The notes below the pieces were generated by a model. The model was not told the DNA's origin. It ran no database searches and was given only the letters and a program-made list of their open reading frames with translations. This document shows positions 43,468 to 58,922 of a DNA stretch of 64,000 bases, piece after piece; position 1 is the first letter of the stretch, and every line of letters starts with the position of its first letter. Both the position numbers and the translations under genes were made by a program. This DNA comes from DASQBT01 sp963782495. Lineage in GTDB: Bacteria; Pseudomonadota; Gammaproteobacteria; Burkholderiales; Thiobacillaceae. Where the stretch lies: assembly GCA_963782495.1 (NCBI GenBank), contig CAWAJU010000010.1, positions 84,031 through 148,030 on the forward strand. The letters run 5' to 3'.

Positions 43468-43767
43468 ATGAACAAAGCTGAACTGATTGATGCGGTTGCC
43501 AAGATTACCCAGCAATCCAGGGCACAGACCCTGGAAATGTTTGACGCCTTCATGGCGGTGGTTCAGAACGCGCTGTCGAGCGGCAACAGCATCCAGATGA
43601 TGGGCTTTGGCACCTTCGTGGTACAGGAGCGGGCCGCACGCATCGGCCGCAACCCCGCCACCGGCAGGGAAATGAACATTCCCGCGAAGAAAGTCGTCAA
43701 GTTCAAGGTCAGCAGCAAGATGAACAACGCTGTGGCCGGCGTAAAGACCCAATCCGGCAAGAAATAA
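43468..43767 (+). CDS. HU-family DNA-binding protein
   Basis: 99 residues of the HU/IHF fold: MNKAELIDAVA, the helical dimer part, then GFGTFVVQERAARIGRNPATG with the beta-arm sequence and the conserved Pro that intercalates into DNA, ending in a Lys-rich tail. Nucleoid-associated, bends DNA. AAGAGG precedes the ATG. It stands alone between the ECF operon (divergent) and the HD-GYP gene (convergent). Confidence 0.93.
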   Translation: MNKAELIDAVAKITQQSRAQTLEMFDAFMAVVQNALSSGNSIQMMGFGTFVVQERAARIGRNPATGREMNIPAKKVVKFKVSSKMNNAVAGVKTQSGKK

Positions 43768-43835
43768 TTGCGCTCGGCGCGCACCGTGCCAGGCAGATGG
43801 AAGGCCTGGATGCGCCGCCGGTTGGCGGCATGCCG

Positions 43836-44983
43836 TCAGATGAAATTCACTTCGTCCACGTCGCTGTAGCGCTGCGAAATGTCCTCGAATGTGTTGCTGA
43901 TCTCCAGCAGCGCATCCACCACGTCCGGGTCGAAGTGGTTGCCGCGGCCTTGGGTGATCATGCTGATGGCCAGATCATGGCTGTAGGCAGGCTTGTAGAC
44001 ACGGGCTGAGATCAAGGCGTCATAGACGTCGGCGACTGCCATCAGGCGGGCCGAAAGCGGAATTGCTTCGCCGGCCAGCCCCTGTGGGTAGCCGCTGCCA
44101 TCCCAGTGCTCGTGGTGGCTGTAGGCGATCTCGCGCGAGTAGCGCAGGAAATCGGCGGATTCACCTAACTCAAGCTCGGCGCTGCGGATGGCATCATGCC
44201 CGTGGCGGCAATGCTGCTTCATGATTTCCCACTCCTGCGGGTTCAACGGACCCGCCTTGAGCAGGATGGCGTCGGGAATGGCGACTTTGCCGACATCGTG
44301 CAGGGGCGCCGACTTGTAGAGCATCTGGATCACCTCGTCGTCGAGGATGGCGCGGAAGCGTGGATGCGTACGCAGCCGCTCCGCCAGGGCGCGGACGTAA
44401 TTCTGTGTGCGACGCAGGTGGTTGCCGGTTTCGTTGTCGCGTGCCTCGACCAGGGCACAGAAGGCGGTGATGGTGGCGCCTTGGGCGGCGATCAATGCCT
44501 GCTTGTGGCGGACCAGTTCGTTGGCTTGGCGCACAACTTCGTGGGTGCGTTCGTCAACCAGGCGTTCAAGGTTTTCGTTGCGCTCGCGCAGCAGCTTGCT
44601 GGTCTGGGCGAGCCTGAGATGATTGCGCACCCTGGCCAGCACCACGGGCGGCGAAAAGGGTTTGTGGATGAAGTCTTCTGCGCCAAGCGAAAGGCCATAT
44701 TCCTCGTCGTAGGCGCCCTCCAGACTGGACAGGAAAAGTACCGGTATGTCATGGGTGTCAGGCCGCAACTTCAACCGGCGGCAGGCTTCGAAGCCGTCGA
44801 GTCCGGGCATCATGACATCGAGCAGGATCAGGTCGACCGGCCCGCCAAAAGTGAGGTAGTCCAGCACCTGCTGGCCGTCCTGCACGGGGTGGACCATGTA
44901 ATTCTCGCCGAGCAACTCTTCCAGGATGAGGAGGTTCTCAGGCTGGTCGTCGGCGATCAGGATGTGAGGAAGGAGGACGTGTT

Positions 44984-44987
<4 letters not shown>
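43836..44987 (-). CDS. Response regulator with HD-GYP domain
   Basis: 383 residues: receiver domain (DDQPE, phospho-acceptor Asp57 in LILLDVMMPG, Lys in DFIHKPF), a coiled-coil linker (RERNENLERLVDERTHEVVRQ), then HD-GYP with HDVGKVAIPD (about residue 230), HHEHWDGSGYPQGL and RLMAVADVYDAL. HD-GYP domains hydrolyse cyclic di-GMP. It overlaps the hybrid kinase stop (ATGA), so it is its likely output. Confidence 0.93.
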
Positions 44988-50773
<5,786 letters not shown>

Positions 50774-51017
50774 CAGACCCTTACCGACGAGTCGGAGTGG
50801 GTACGTCGGCGCCGGGCCTGAAATGGATAGTTGTCTCTTTCATCATCGCTTCTCCGCGTCAATACCGCTATTATTTAGTTGTCATTCAGCATCCCGCGCG
50901 GCCATAGTGCGGCCGGATACGGGCAATTGAAGGCTTACCGAGGCGGGAACTGGGCCTCAAACTGCATAGGGGACAGGGGCGGGGTCAAAGCTGAAACGGT
51001 GATAGGGCGTTCTTATT

Positions 51018-51791
51018 GTGGCGACCGGGGATTGGGGTCGCAGCCTCACACGTTTACAGTATAGATACTCTGATTCTGGATTCTTTGTAAATTCGTATCT
51101 TAAGAACCATTTAGGGCTAATCTTGCCAGATACAACGGTCAGGAATCAAAAAAATTTAGAGGCAAAGCCGACTGGTGGTACTGATGTACCGTCCAAGGTT
51201 CGCCTGCTGCTGGCTGACGACGACCGGCTGATCCTGGCCACCCTGGGACAGGGCTTGCGCACGGCAGGTTATGCCGTAACTGCGGTCGGTGCGGCGCAAG
51301 AGGCCCTGGCCGCCGCGGAGCGGGCGCCATTCGACCTGGCACTGCTGGATATCCGCATGCCGGGGATGTCCGGCATCGACGCCGCGCAGCAGCTACGCGA
51401 GCGGCATGACATCGATTCCCTGTTTTTGACGGCCTATGGTGACGAGGCGACCGTGGCGCTGGCGGTGAAAGGGGGAGCGCTGGGTTACCTGGTAAAACCG
51501 GTAGACCTGCACCAGCTTGTCCCTGCCGTGGAGGCCGCCCTCGCCAGGGCGCGAGATCTGAGGGCGTTGCAAAGTGTGCGTTTGCAACTTGAGCATGCGT
51601 TGGCCGGTGGTCGTTTCGTCAGTGTCGCGATCGGCCTCCTGATGGAAAGACAGCGGCTTGGTCATGACGCGGCCTTTCAACTGCTGCGCAACGACGCCAG
51701 AAAGAACAGCCGCCGTGTGGAGGACCTGGCGCAGGAGTTGGTCGCAGCGGCGGAAACGCTCAACCGACTGGGAGAAGGGAAGGATAAGTGA
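51018..51791 (+). CDS. Response regulator with ANTAR output domain
   Basis: 257 residues if read from the GTG at 51018; the first 55 or so are not family sequence, so a later start (for example the TTG near 51124) is possible. Receiver domain: KVRLLLADDDRLIL, phospho-acceptor in LALLDIRMPGMSG (Asp111 in this numbering), Lys in YLVKPVD. C-terminal ANTAR domain (IGLLMERQRLGHDAAFQLLRNDARKNSRRVEDLAQELV) binds RNA and prevents termination in known cases. Coupled to the next kinase gene (GTGA). Confidence 0.88.
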   Translation: MATGDWGRSLTRLQYRYSDSGFFVNSYLKNHLGLILPDTTVRNQKNLEAKPTGGTDVPSKVRLLLADDDRLILATLGQGLRTAGYAVTAVGAAQEALAAAERAPFDLALLDIRMPGMSGIDAAQQLRERHDIDSLFLTAYGDEATVALAVKGGALGYLVKPVDLHQLVPAVEAALARARDLRALQSVRLQLEHALAGGRFVSVAIGLLMERQRLGHDAAFQLLRNDARKNSRRVEDLAQELVAAAETLNRLGEGKDK

Positions 51792-54172
51792 GCGATACCG
51801 GAGCCGGCACCGGGACGCGCCGCCAGGCCGAACAAGATGCAGGCGACCACGCACCGCGGACCCGCCCCGCGACCCTTGGCCGGCCGCAAACTGGGGAGCG
51901 CGCAGACAATCTGCCTCGGATTGTCCTGGATGCCGCGCCGGTGCTGGAAGCATTCGTAGACCACGAACATCGCTACCGTCTGGTCAATGCCGCCTACGAA
52001 GAGTGGTTTGGTGTGCCCCGCGAAGCGATCATCGGGCGGACCATGGTGGAAGTATTGGGCGAGGCTGCCTACCGGCAAATCTTCCCTCATGTTCAACAGG
52101 CGCTGAACGGTGAACGCGCCAAGTACCAGATCAGGTTTTCCTTTCCGAAGCGCGGCGAGCGCGATGTGGAGACCGTGCTGACACCATATCGGAATGCGAC
52201 CGGGGAGGTACTGGGGTTCTGTATCCTGGTGCAGGATATTACCGAGTTGAAGCAGGTCGAGCAGGCATTGCGGCGAAGCAGCGACACGCTGCAGGGTTTC
52301 TACGATAGTTCTTCTTTCATGATGGGCATGGCAGAACTGGACGGTGACTCCCTGATCGCAGTGCATGGCAACAAGGCGGGTGCGGGCTTGTTTGGCGTGA
52401 CGCCCGAATCGCTGGCAAACAAGACAGGACAGCAGCTGGGCAGTCCGGAAGCGGTCCATGACATCGTTCTTGATCGCTGCCGGCGTAGCCAGCGTGAAGG
52501 CACGCCGGTGCGGTTTGAGCTGGAATTTCCCTCGCCTTTCGGCATGCGCTGGATCAACGCGACGGTAAGCTATCTGGGCGTAGGCCCGCGTGGCCGCCCC
52601 CAGTTCAGTTTTGTTGCTGACGACTTTACCGAGCGCAAGCGGACCGAGCGGATCACCCTGGCACAGAGCAGATCGCTGGAGATGGTCGCGGCCGGTGCGA
52701 CCCTTCAGGTCATTCTCGATAGCCTGGCGCGGACCATCGAGGAACTGGATCCGGACATGGTTGCTGCCATTCTCCAGCTCGAAGAGGATGGCACGCATTT
52801 GCGTCTCAGCTCTGCGCCCAGTCTTGAAACCATATATTTGCAGGGAATGGCCCGAATTCCCGTGGGGGAAGGGCAGGGCTCCTGCGGGACCGCGGCCTGG
52901 AGAGGCAAAACGGTGATTGTCGAGGACATCGCCAGCGACCCGTTGTGGTCGGTGTATCAGGATGTCCCGTTGGCCAGCGGATTGCAGGCCAGCTGGGCGA
53001 CGCCCATTCTCGATGCCGACGCCTCGGTATTGGGGGTGTTTGCCATCTATTTCCGGGTGCCGCGCAGGCCGCTCGTTGAGCAGCAGGAACTTGTCCTGAT
53101 GGCCACGCATGTCGCCGCCATTGCCATCGTGCGCGATCGCAAAGAGCGGGCGCTGTGCGAGAGCGAAGAGCGCTTGCGCCGGGCCGAAGCCAGCGCCAGC
53201 GTGGGCGTTTGGGACTGGGACATTCAAACCGGTAGGTTCAAGTGGACGGCCCAGATGGAAGTCCTCTACGGTTACGCGCCCGGAAGCTTCCCCGGCACCT
53301 ATGCGGGTTTCAGCACCCGCGTTCACGCCGATGATATTGGCCACGTCGAGGCTGACATTGAGGACGCGTTGGCCGCTCATCGTCCGTTCGATATCGATTT
53401 CCGCATTCAGTTGCCCAACAATGGAACCCGATGGCTAAATGCCAAGGGTGCGGCACATTACGACGAAGCCGGTGCGCCTCTAAGGGTGTCGGGCGTCAAT
53501 ATTGATATTACCGAGCCGAAGCGTATCGAGATGGAACGCATCGCGCAGCTGGAGCGTCAGCGCGATACCTTGGTGCGGGAGGTTCACCACCGCATCAAGA
53601 ATCACCTGCAGGGTGTCGTCGGTTTACTGCGCAACTGTCAGGCCCGGCAGCCAGACCTGGGGCCGGCTCTGCAGGAGGCCATCGACCAGGTACGGATCAT
53701 CGCCGAGGTCTACGGTTTGCAGAGTCAACAGAATCTCGCCAACGTGCCTTTGGGCAAGCTGGCCGCCACTGTATCGCAAAGCAATATTGGGCTGGTGACA
53801 TGTGAGGCCCGCGGGATCGAAAGCTCGCCTTTGGTGGCGCTGGAAGAGGCCATGCCCATCGCCCTGATTGTCAATGAACTGGTCACCAACGCACTCAAAC
53901 ACCAGCTGCCATCCGCAACCGCCAGACCGGTACGGATCGAGTTGGCGCGGGTGGACGATGATGCACTGCTGCGGGTACGTGGAGGACCGGCTCGACTGCC
54001 CGAGCGATTCAGTTTTGCACTGGGGCACGGCGTGGGAACCGGACTGGAACTCATGCGCGCGCTGTTGCCTGCGACGGCCTCGCGCCTGAGTTACCGCCAG
54101 GAGGGAGATGAAGTCGTGGCAGAACTCTTGCTATGCTCGCCAGTGATTATCTGGCCGACAACCGAAGCCTGA
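51788..54172 (+). CDS. Soluble PAS/GAF sensor histidine kinase, HWE/HisKA_2 type
   Basis: 794 residues without membrane helices. Two PAS modules (about 50-160 and 165-285), GAF (about 300-460; GEGQGSCGTAAWRGKTVIVEDI), a third PAS/PAC (about 465-590; WDWDIQTGRFKWT), then a HisKA_2 phospho-acceptor segment EVHHRIKNHLQGVVGLL (His600/601) and an ATPase domain (IVNELVTNALKH). Kinases of this kind commonly pair with ANTAR regulators, as here. The GTG start overlaps the regulator stop. Cytosolic input, ligand unknown. Confidence 0.9.
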   Translation: MSDTGAGTGTRRQAEQDAGDHAPRTRPATLGRPQTGERADNLPRIVLDAAPVLEAFVDHEHRYRLVNAAYEEWFGVPREAIIGRTMVEVLGEAAYRQIFPHVQQALNGERAKYQIRFSFPKRGERDVETVLTPYRNATGEVLGFCILVQDITELKQVEQALRRSSDTLQGFYDSSSFMMGMAELDGDSLIAVHGNKAGAGLFGVTPESLANKTGQQLGSPEAVHDIVLDRCRRSQREGTPVRFELEFPSPFGMRWINATVSYLGVGPRGRPQFSFVADDFTERKRTERITLAQSRSLEMVAAGATLQVILDSLARTIEELDPDMVAAILQLEEDGTHLRLSSAPSLETIYLQGMARIPVGEGQGSCGTAAWRGKTVIVEDIASDPLWSVYQDVPLASGLQASWATPILDADASVLGVFAIYFRVPRRPLVEQQELVLMATHVAAIAIVRDRKERALCESEERLRRAEASASVGVWDWDIQTGRFKWTAQMEVLYGYAPGSFPGTYAGFSTRVHADDIGHVEADIEDALAAHRPFDIDFRIQLPNNGTRWLNAKGAAHYDEAGAPLRVSGVNIDITEPKRIEMERIAQLERQRDTLVREVHHRIKNHLQGVVGLLRNCQARQPDLGPALQEAIDQVRIIAEVYGLQSQQNLANVPLGKLAATVSQSNIGLVTCEARGIESSPLVALEEAMPIALIVNELVTNALKHQLPSATARPVRIELARVDDDALLRVRGGPARLPERFSFALGHGVGTGLELMRALLPATASRLSYRQEGDEVVAELLLCSPVIIWPTTEA

Positions 54173-54269
54173 ACTCGTAGGACAATACTGTCCCACTCGA
54201 GGCGTCAAGCGGCCCTGCGCGGACCGGGCGGCAGCGCTCAAATCATGCGCCCGCACGCTTGTGGCGCAG

Positions 54270-54839
54270 TCAGCCGGCGAAGCCGCCGGCATCCAGGAAC
54301 TCCTGTTCCTCGGCCGTAGTTGGACGCCCAAGAATTGCATTACGGTGGGGGAAGCGTCCGAATCGCAGGATGATCGCGCGATGTTCGAGCGCGTGTTTGA
54401 CGTATTCGGAGCCCAGCCGGGCGCTTAGCTCTAGCGATCGATCCTGATCGGCGAGATTTTCCGAATGCGCGTAAGGAATGTAGAAGAAGAGCCGCAGTTC
54501 AGGCGCCGCCTGGAGATCGAAACCTTTGACGATAGCTAGATCCGCTACGCGCCGCGCCAGTTCGTCCGTCGCATACATACGCGCGCTGCCGCGAAAGGCA
54601 TTGCGCGGAAATTGGTCCAGTAGGATCACCAACGCCAGGGCGCCGCGCCCATGATGGGCCCAGTGGTCGAGTTCACCGTGCGTTGCTGCATCGTGATCGG
54701 CGAGAAAGCGCGAGCGAAACTCGCTATCGAATTCGGCATGCTTGCTAAACCAACGTTTGGGCCCAGCAGCGCTCCAGAAATTGATGACCGCGTCGATTTC
54801 GGTGTCGGGCGATTGTTCACCGGAAGGGGGAGCGCTCAT
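54270..54839 (-). CDS. DUF924 family protein
   Basis: 189 residues, all-helical and soluble. Recognised by INFWSAAGPKRWFSKHAEFDSEFRSRF, LALVILLDQFPRNAFRGSARMYATD, FFYIPYAHSENLADQDRS and the end FGRFPHRNAILGR, all typical of DUF924 (tetratricopeptide-like fold, function unknown). The ATG at 54839 is at the family N-terminus; codons upstream are hydrophobic and not family-like. Stands alone, converging on the HWE kinase gene. Confidence 0.88.
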   Translation of the reverse strand: MSAPPSGEQSPDTEIDAVINFWSAAGPKRWFSKHAEFDSEFRSRFLADHDAATHGELDHWAHHGRGALALVILLDQFPRNAFRGSARMYATDELARRVADLAIVKGFDLQAAPELRLFFYIPYAHSENLADQDRSLELSARLGSEYVKHALEHRAIILRFGRFPHRNAILGRPTTAEEQEFLDAGGFAG

Positions 54840-55375
54840 GACATGCCTTTTGTGTGACCCTACACAATTATGTATGAGCGCGCGTGTCAACAACAGCTTG
54901 ACGACATCTGCAGCACACGCCATCCAGATGAGGAGGGCAAGGGCAAGGACGAAACCTGGACTCAATCGCGATCCCGCCCCTTGACTTCATTTGTGTCAAG
55001 GCATGAACAAGCTGAAATCCGGAACTGAAAGCGTCTGTCATCGGGAATGCGTGCAGACCGGAGAGGACTGCGGCCCTCACGCCGATTCTCAGTTTCTTTA
55101 CATTCCCGCATTGGTTTTGTTCAAACACGGATGTGGCCACCACTCGGGCCCGCACTTATACGGTATTCATTCGCTTGCGCTCCGCGGCTTGCGACCTATA
55201 GTTCGTTTGTACCCTGGTTGCCGGGTTGCGCCAGGCCCGCAGTTTCGCCCGTGAAGGGGAGTGCTCTGCACCGGGGTGGGAGAGGCTGAGCGACGCGGCT
55301 TCCGCGACACCAGGTCGTTGTTGCGCAGAGGTCGGTTGCCATGGCCCCGAGGCAAACCATGTTGGAGGAAGAATC
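54840..55375. other. 536-nt intergenic region with a possible promoter
   Basis: No gene seen. TTGCGC at 55175-55180 and TATAGT at 55197-55202 with 16 bp between form a possible promoter for the PEP-CTERM gene, leaving a long leader of about 170 nt. GTTGGAGGAAGAATC before 55376 is a strong ribosome-binding site. Confidence 0.5.
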
Positions 55376-56545
55376 ATGTGCCAAGAGCGTCTGGATCGCA
55401 GCTGGCGAGATGCGCAGGAGCGGCCGCCTGCTTCACTTTCTTCTCTTGCTGCCTTGTTAGTGTGCGCAGGGACACTTTACTCGCTGCCGGTTGCAGCCTA
55501 CGTGCAGACCAATCTGGTATCCGACATCCCGGGCTTGGGGTTGATCACTGATCCGAACCTGGTCAACCCCTGGGGGATGGCGTACAGCGCCACCAGTCCG
55601 TTCTGGGTGTCGGACAACGGAACGGGGCTCTCCACCCTCTACAATGGGGCAGGAACCCCACAGGCGCTGGTTGTGACGATTCCTCCGGCGCCGGGCGGCA
55701 GCGGGCCTTCCAAGCCTACCGGACAAGTCTTCAATGGTGGTTCCGGGTTCAACGCCGATCGTTTTATCTTCGCCACGGAGGACGGCACGATATCCGGCTG
55801 GCGCGGCGCGCTAGGCACCAATGCCGAACTGCTGGTTGACAACTCGCCGGGCGGTGCGATTTACAAGGGCCTGGCCATAGGCAGCAATGCCTCCGGCGAC
55901 TTCATCTATGCTGCCAACTTTCACGCCAACAGCATCGATGTGTTCAACAGCACCTTTGCTCCCACCAATCTCTCGGGGTTGTTCCTGGATCCGAACCTGC
56001 CGGCGGGCTACGCACCCTTCAACATCCAGAACCTGGGAGGCAGCCTGTATGTCGCCTACGCGCAGCAGGATGCCAATGCGGAGGACGAGATTGCCGGACC
56101 CGGGGCGGGATTTGTCGACGTTTTCGATACCGATGGAGTCTTTCTGCGGCGCCTCATTTCGAACGGGGCTCTGGACGCCCCCTGGGGACTGGCTCTCGCG
56201 CCCGCCGACTTTGGACTGTACAGCGACGACTTGCTGGTGGGCAATTTTGGCGACGGGCTGATCAATGCCTTTGATCCATTGTCCGGAAATTTTCTCGGTA
56301 CCTTGAACGGTCCTGGCGGCACCCCAATTTCGATCGACGGTCTTTGGGCGCTAGGCTTTGGCAACGGCAGCAACGCGAACCAGTTGTTCTTCACTGCCGG
56401 GCTCAACGACGAGGCGAATGGTCTTTTCGGGAAACTCTCGGTTCCGGAGCCATCGACAATCTTCCTGCTGGGATTGGGGCTCGTCGCATTGAGTATGCCA
56501 TTTGGACGAAGCCTGCGAACGTCGCCTGCTGCAGCCCTTGTGTGA
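55376..56545 (+). CDS. TIGR03118-type beta-propeller protein with PEP-CTERM sorting signal
   Basis: 389 residues. Signal peptide in the first 40 (LAALLVCAGTLYSLPVAAY). The body has QTNLVSDIPGLGLITDPNLVNPWGMAYSATSPFWVSDNGTG and repeated propeller-like strands typical of the TIGR03118 family. The C-terminus is a PEP-CTERM signal: VPEPSTIFLLGLGLVAL followed by Arg-containing GRSLRT. Such proteins are processed by exosortase, so the genome should encode one. The ATG at 55376 is chosen for its GGAGGA and signal peptide. Confidence 0.9.
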   Translation: MCQERLDRSWRDAQERPPASLSSLAALLVCAGTLYSLPVAAYVQTNLVSDIPGLGLITDPNLVNPWGMAYSATSPFWVSDNGTGLSTLYNGAGTPQALVVTIPPAPGGSGPSKPTGQVFNGGSGFNADRFIFATEDGTISGWRGALGTNAELLVDNSPGGAIYKGLAIGSNASGDFIYAANFHANSIDVFNSTFAPTNLSGLFLDPNLPAGYAPFNIQNLGGSLYVAYAQQDANAEDEIAGPGAGFVDVFDTDGVFLRRLISNGALDAPWGLALAPADFGLYSDDLLVGNFGDGLINAFDPLSGNFLGTLNGPGGTPISIDGLWALGFGNGSNANQLFFTAGLNDEANGLFGKLSVPEPSTIFLLGLGLVALSMPFGRSLRTSPAAALV

Positions 56546-56613
56546 AGATCGTGTGCCGGCAAGCGTGGTGGGTCTGGCCTCGGGCTTGGTGCGCAGCTTG
56601 GCGGTTGTCCAGG

Positions 56614-58755
56614 TTACCATTTGCCGGTGAGATTGAAGAACGTGTGGGCGCGCAGCAGGTCGCGCGTGGCTTGGTCAGAGTTGTTGGCGGCCAGCGGTTG
56701 AGCATAGCCAAAGATATATTGCAAATTGGGGGTGTCTCCCACAAGTGCGATGCCTGCATCGCTAAGCGACTGCGTCGGACTTACACTTGCGGCATTCACG
56801 GTGGCAACACGACCCGCCTCGTAAAACAGACTCAGGCTGAATGTGCCCGCGCCGTCCTCGATTGCCGGCGAATTGAGTCTGGCTCGAAACTGTCCGCCAC
56901 GGTCACCTGACGCGATGCCGGGGAGCCAGGCGGTGAGGTTGCCGAAGCCTCCGATGACAAGTTGGCGGCTCTGCGGCAGGACATTGGCGGTCCACTGCGT
57001 GCTTAAAGTCACGCCGAATTTCAGTTCTGCAGGCAGCGTTTGTTCGTAGCCGATATCCCCTTGCGCGAGGAAGAATTCCGGATCGGCCAAGCGTGTGGTT
57101 AGACTTGATGCTACGGCCTGGCCGGACAGGCCCTGCGCCAGCTTGACCGAACCTGTCAGTGCCGCAGCGCGTCCCATCACATAGGCTTTCGAGTCCAAAC
57201 TGACTCCAGCGCTGACAAAGGTGAACTTCTCGTCGTGCAGCGGCGCGTCCGGGAAAAACGTTCCCAGATAGAACACGTCGACCGACGCTGCGTCATCTAC
57301 ATAAGCGAGGCCTTCGCTCGCGGACCAGCGGGTATTTTGGGTGGTATGCAGAATCTGTTCACCGCTGAGTGCGAGGCTCTTGACCGTGCCTCGCTGCTGC
57401 TGTTCGAGCAACACCAATTGCGGAACGCCATTTACTACCGCCGGGATTTGCGAGGTGCTCTTGGCGGCCTGGTAATTGGTCTGACTGTAATTGATGCCAT
57501 ACATGCCCCAAGGGGTGACGGCAGAGACGCCCGCGCCTCCGCTCTTGTAACTGGTGCCTGCGCTTGCCGAATCCAGGCTTGGCACGCCCTGGGTGTAGTT
57601 TGCCGTGATTTCGCTGCCGTGCCCGGGTCGGTACGCGACCGAAGTCCCGGCCTGCCAGCGCCCGGCATAGCGGTTGCCCAGATTGCCCAGGGTGACGCTG
57701 GCATTCCATGCCTTCGCGCCAGGAATTGGAATCTCGTCCACGCTCATGCGAACGGCCTCACTGCCTGGAATGGCCGTGAAATTCATTCGGGACCGCTCGC
57801 CCTGACGAGCGGAATAGGCGCTCGCCAGCGCATCGTCCCTGAGCAGCGCGGAAAGCGTGAGATTGACATCGGTGACATCCGAATAGAACGGCTTGAGTTG
57901 GCCAGGAGCGTCAAGCGTCGCGACCGGTTGCTTGAGGAGACGAAAGCAAACCGTCTTGGCGTCACTTTCTCTCGTGGCATGCGCCTGTGCGAGTATCGAT
58001 TCGTTCATCGCGGGAGACAGCTTCAGGTTGACATCGTTTGTATCCTGGGCAGGCGCTTCCAAGTTTGCGCGCGCCTCGAATGCTGCAAGCCATTTCAGTA
58101 ACAGAATGCGAGATACAACTCCACTGCTGTATTCGGCGCGCGCGCCTGCGAGCGCGAGATTCTCTTTCGCTATGGCCTGATTGAGCCTGAGCATCGCATC
58201 GGAAGGATCTATTGCCTCGGCGAGAACATGCCGCAACTTGTCGGCGGGCATCAGAGGCTGTCCGACGACCTCGTAGGCGTAGCCGTGGCTGTTCACTGAA
58301 ACGATAGGCACGACAACTGCGACGGGCTGGGTTGGCTGCGAGGATTGCTGAGGTCGAACCTGCTTTCCGGGACCGAGAGCGGGCAAGTTCGTCAGTTCTT
58401 CCTCAGGCAGCACGGGGGAAGACGCGAGATTGACGCCTTCCTTTGTCTGGGTCTTCGGTGCTGGATGCGCGGAAATGCGAAAGACTACGGTGTTTCCGTT
58501 TCGTTGAAGCAGTTCTGCGCGCTCTTCGTGAGCTTGCTGGAGGGCGAGGTTGATCCTGAGCAATGCGACAGACGGATCGTTCGCGTCTGCCAGGATCTGC
58601 CGGAGCTGGTCCGATCCGAGCGCAGACGCTCCCACGATCTGGTACGAGTAGCCATGGCTCTCCAGGGTGACTGTGGGAGGAGCGGAATTGGCCGAGTCTT
58701 CAAGCGTTTGAACTGCGGCTTGCGGCGGCAACGCTGGAGTCGTGTCTGCGGGCAT
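56614..58755 (-). CDS. TpsB-like outer-membrane transporter (ShlB/FhaC family)
   Basis: 713 residues. The C-terminal 380 read as a 16-strand FhaC/ShlB-type barrel (NASVTLGNLGNRYAGRWQAGTSVAY, GYEQTLPAELKFGV, FNLTGKW end). The first 330 hold repeated segments of the form SHGYxYxVxG..L..D.LR..LA.A.DPS.A.LR.N.A (about residues 33-70 and 157-195), probably divergent POTRA-like domains. No signal peptide is seen at this start and an in-frame stop lies just upstream, which is odd for an outer-membrane protein. No TpsA partner is adjacent; the upstream gene is a small repeat protein. Confidence 0.78.
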   Translation of the reverse strand: MPADTTPALPPQAAVQTLEDSANSAPPTVTLESHGYSYQIVGASALGSDQLRQILADANDPSVALLRINLALQQAHEERAELLQRNGNTVVFRISAHPAPKTQTKEGVNLASSPVLPEEELTNLPALGPGKQVRPQQSSQPTQPVAVVVPIVSVNSHGYAYEVVGQPLMPADKLRHVLAEAIDPSDAMLRLNQAIAKENLALAGARAEYSSGVVSRILLLKWLAAFEARANLEAPAQDTNDVNLKLSPAMNESILAQAHATRESDAKTVCFRLLKQPVATLDAPGQLKPFYSDVTDVNLTLSALLRDDALASAYSARQGERSRMNFTAIPGSEAVRMSVDEIPIPGAKAWNASVTLGNLGNRYAGRWQAGTSVAYRPGHGSEITANYTQGVPSLDSASAGTSYKSGGAGVSAVTPWGMYGINYSQTNYQAAKSTSQIPAVVNGVPQLVLLEQQQRGTVKSLALSGEQILHTTQNTRWSASEGLAYVDDAASVDVFYLGTFFPDAPLHDEKFTFVSAGVSLDSKAYVMGRAAALTGSVKLAQGLSGQAVASSLTTRLADPEFFLAQGDIGYEQTLPAELKFGVTLSTQWTANVLPQSRQLVIGGFGNLTAWLPGIASGDRGGQFRARLNSPAIEDGAGTFSLSLFYEAGRVATVNAASVSPTQSLSDAGIALVGDTPNLQYIFGYAQPLAANNSDQATRDLLRAHTFFNLTGKW

Positions 58756-58816
58756 GGTGAATCCGGGACCAAATTATTCTTATCGGAGACGTGCAGCAGA
58801 TTATTTATATCGCAAA

Positions 58817-58846
58817 AAAAGGCGTGGTCATAGGACCACGCCTTTT
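58817..58846 (-). terminator. Strong terminator after the Gly-Leu-Pro repeat gene
   Basis: Perfect 13-bp stem AAAAGGCGTGGTC / GACCACGCCTTTT with a 4-base loop. On the minus strand it is followed by a run of seven T, so it ends the repeat-protein transcript before the TpsB-like gene; CCTTTT also allows plus-strand function. Confidence 0.92.
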
Positions 58847-58922
58847 CCCCTGCCGGGCATTTATAGTCGTTTTGAAACCCGGCTAGCGGTTCAAGCCTCC
58901 GAGCAAGGACGCGACCAGCCTT

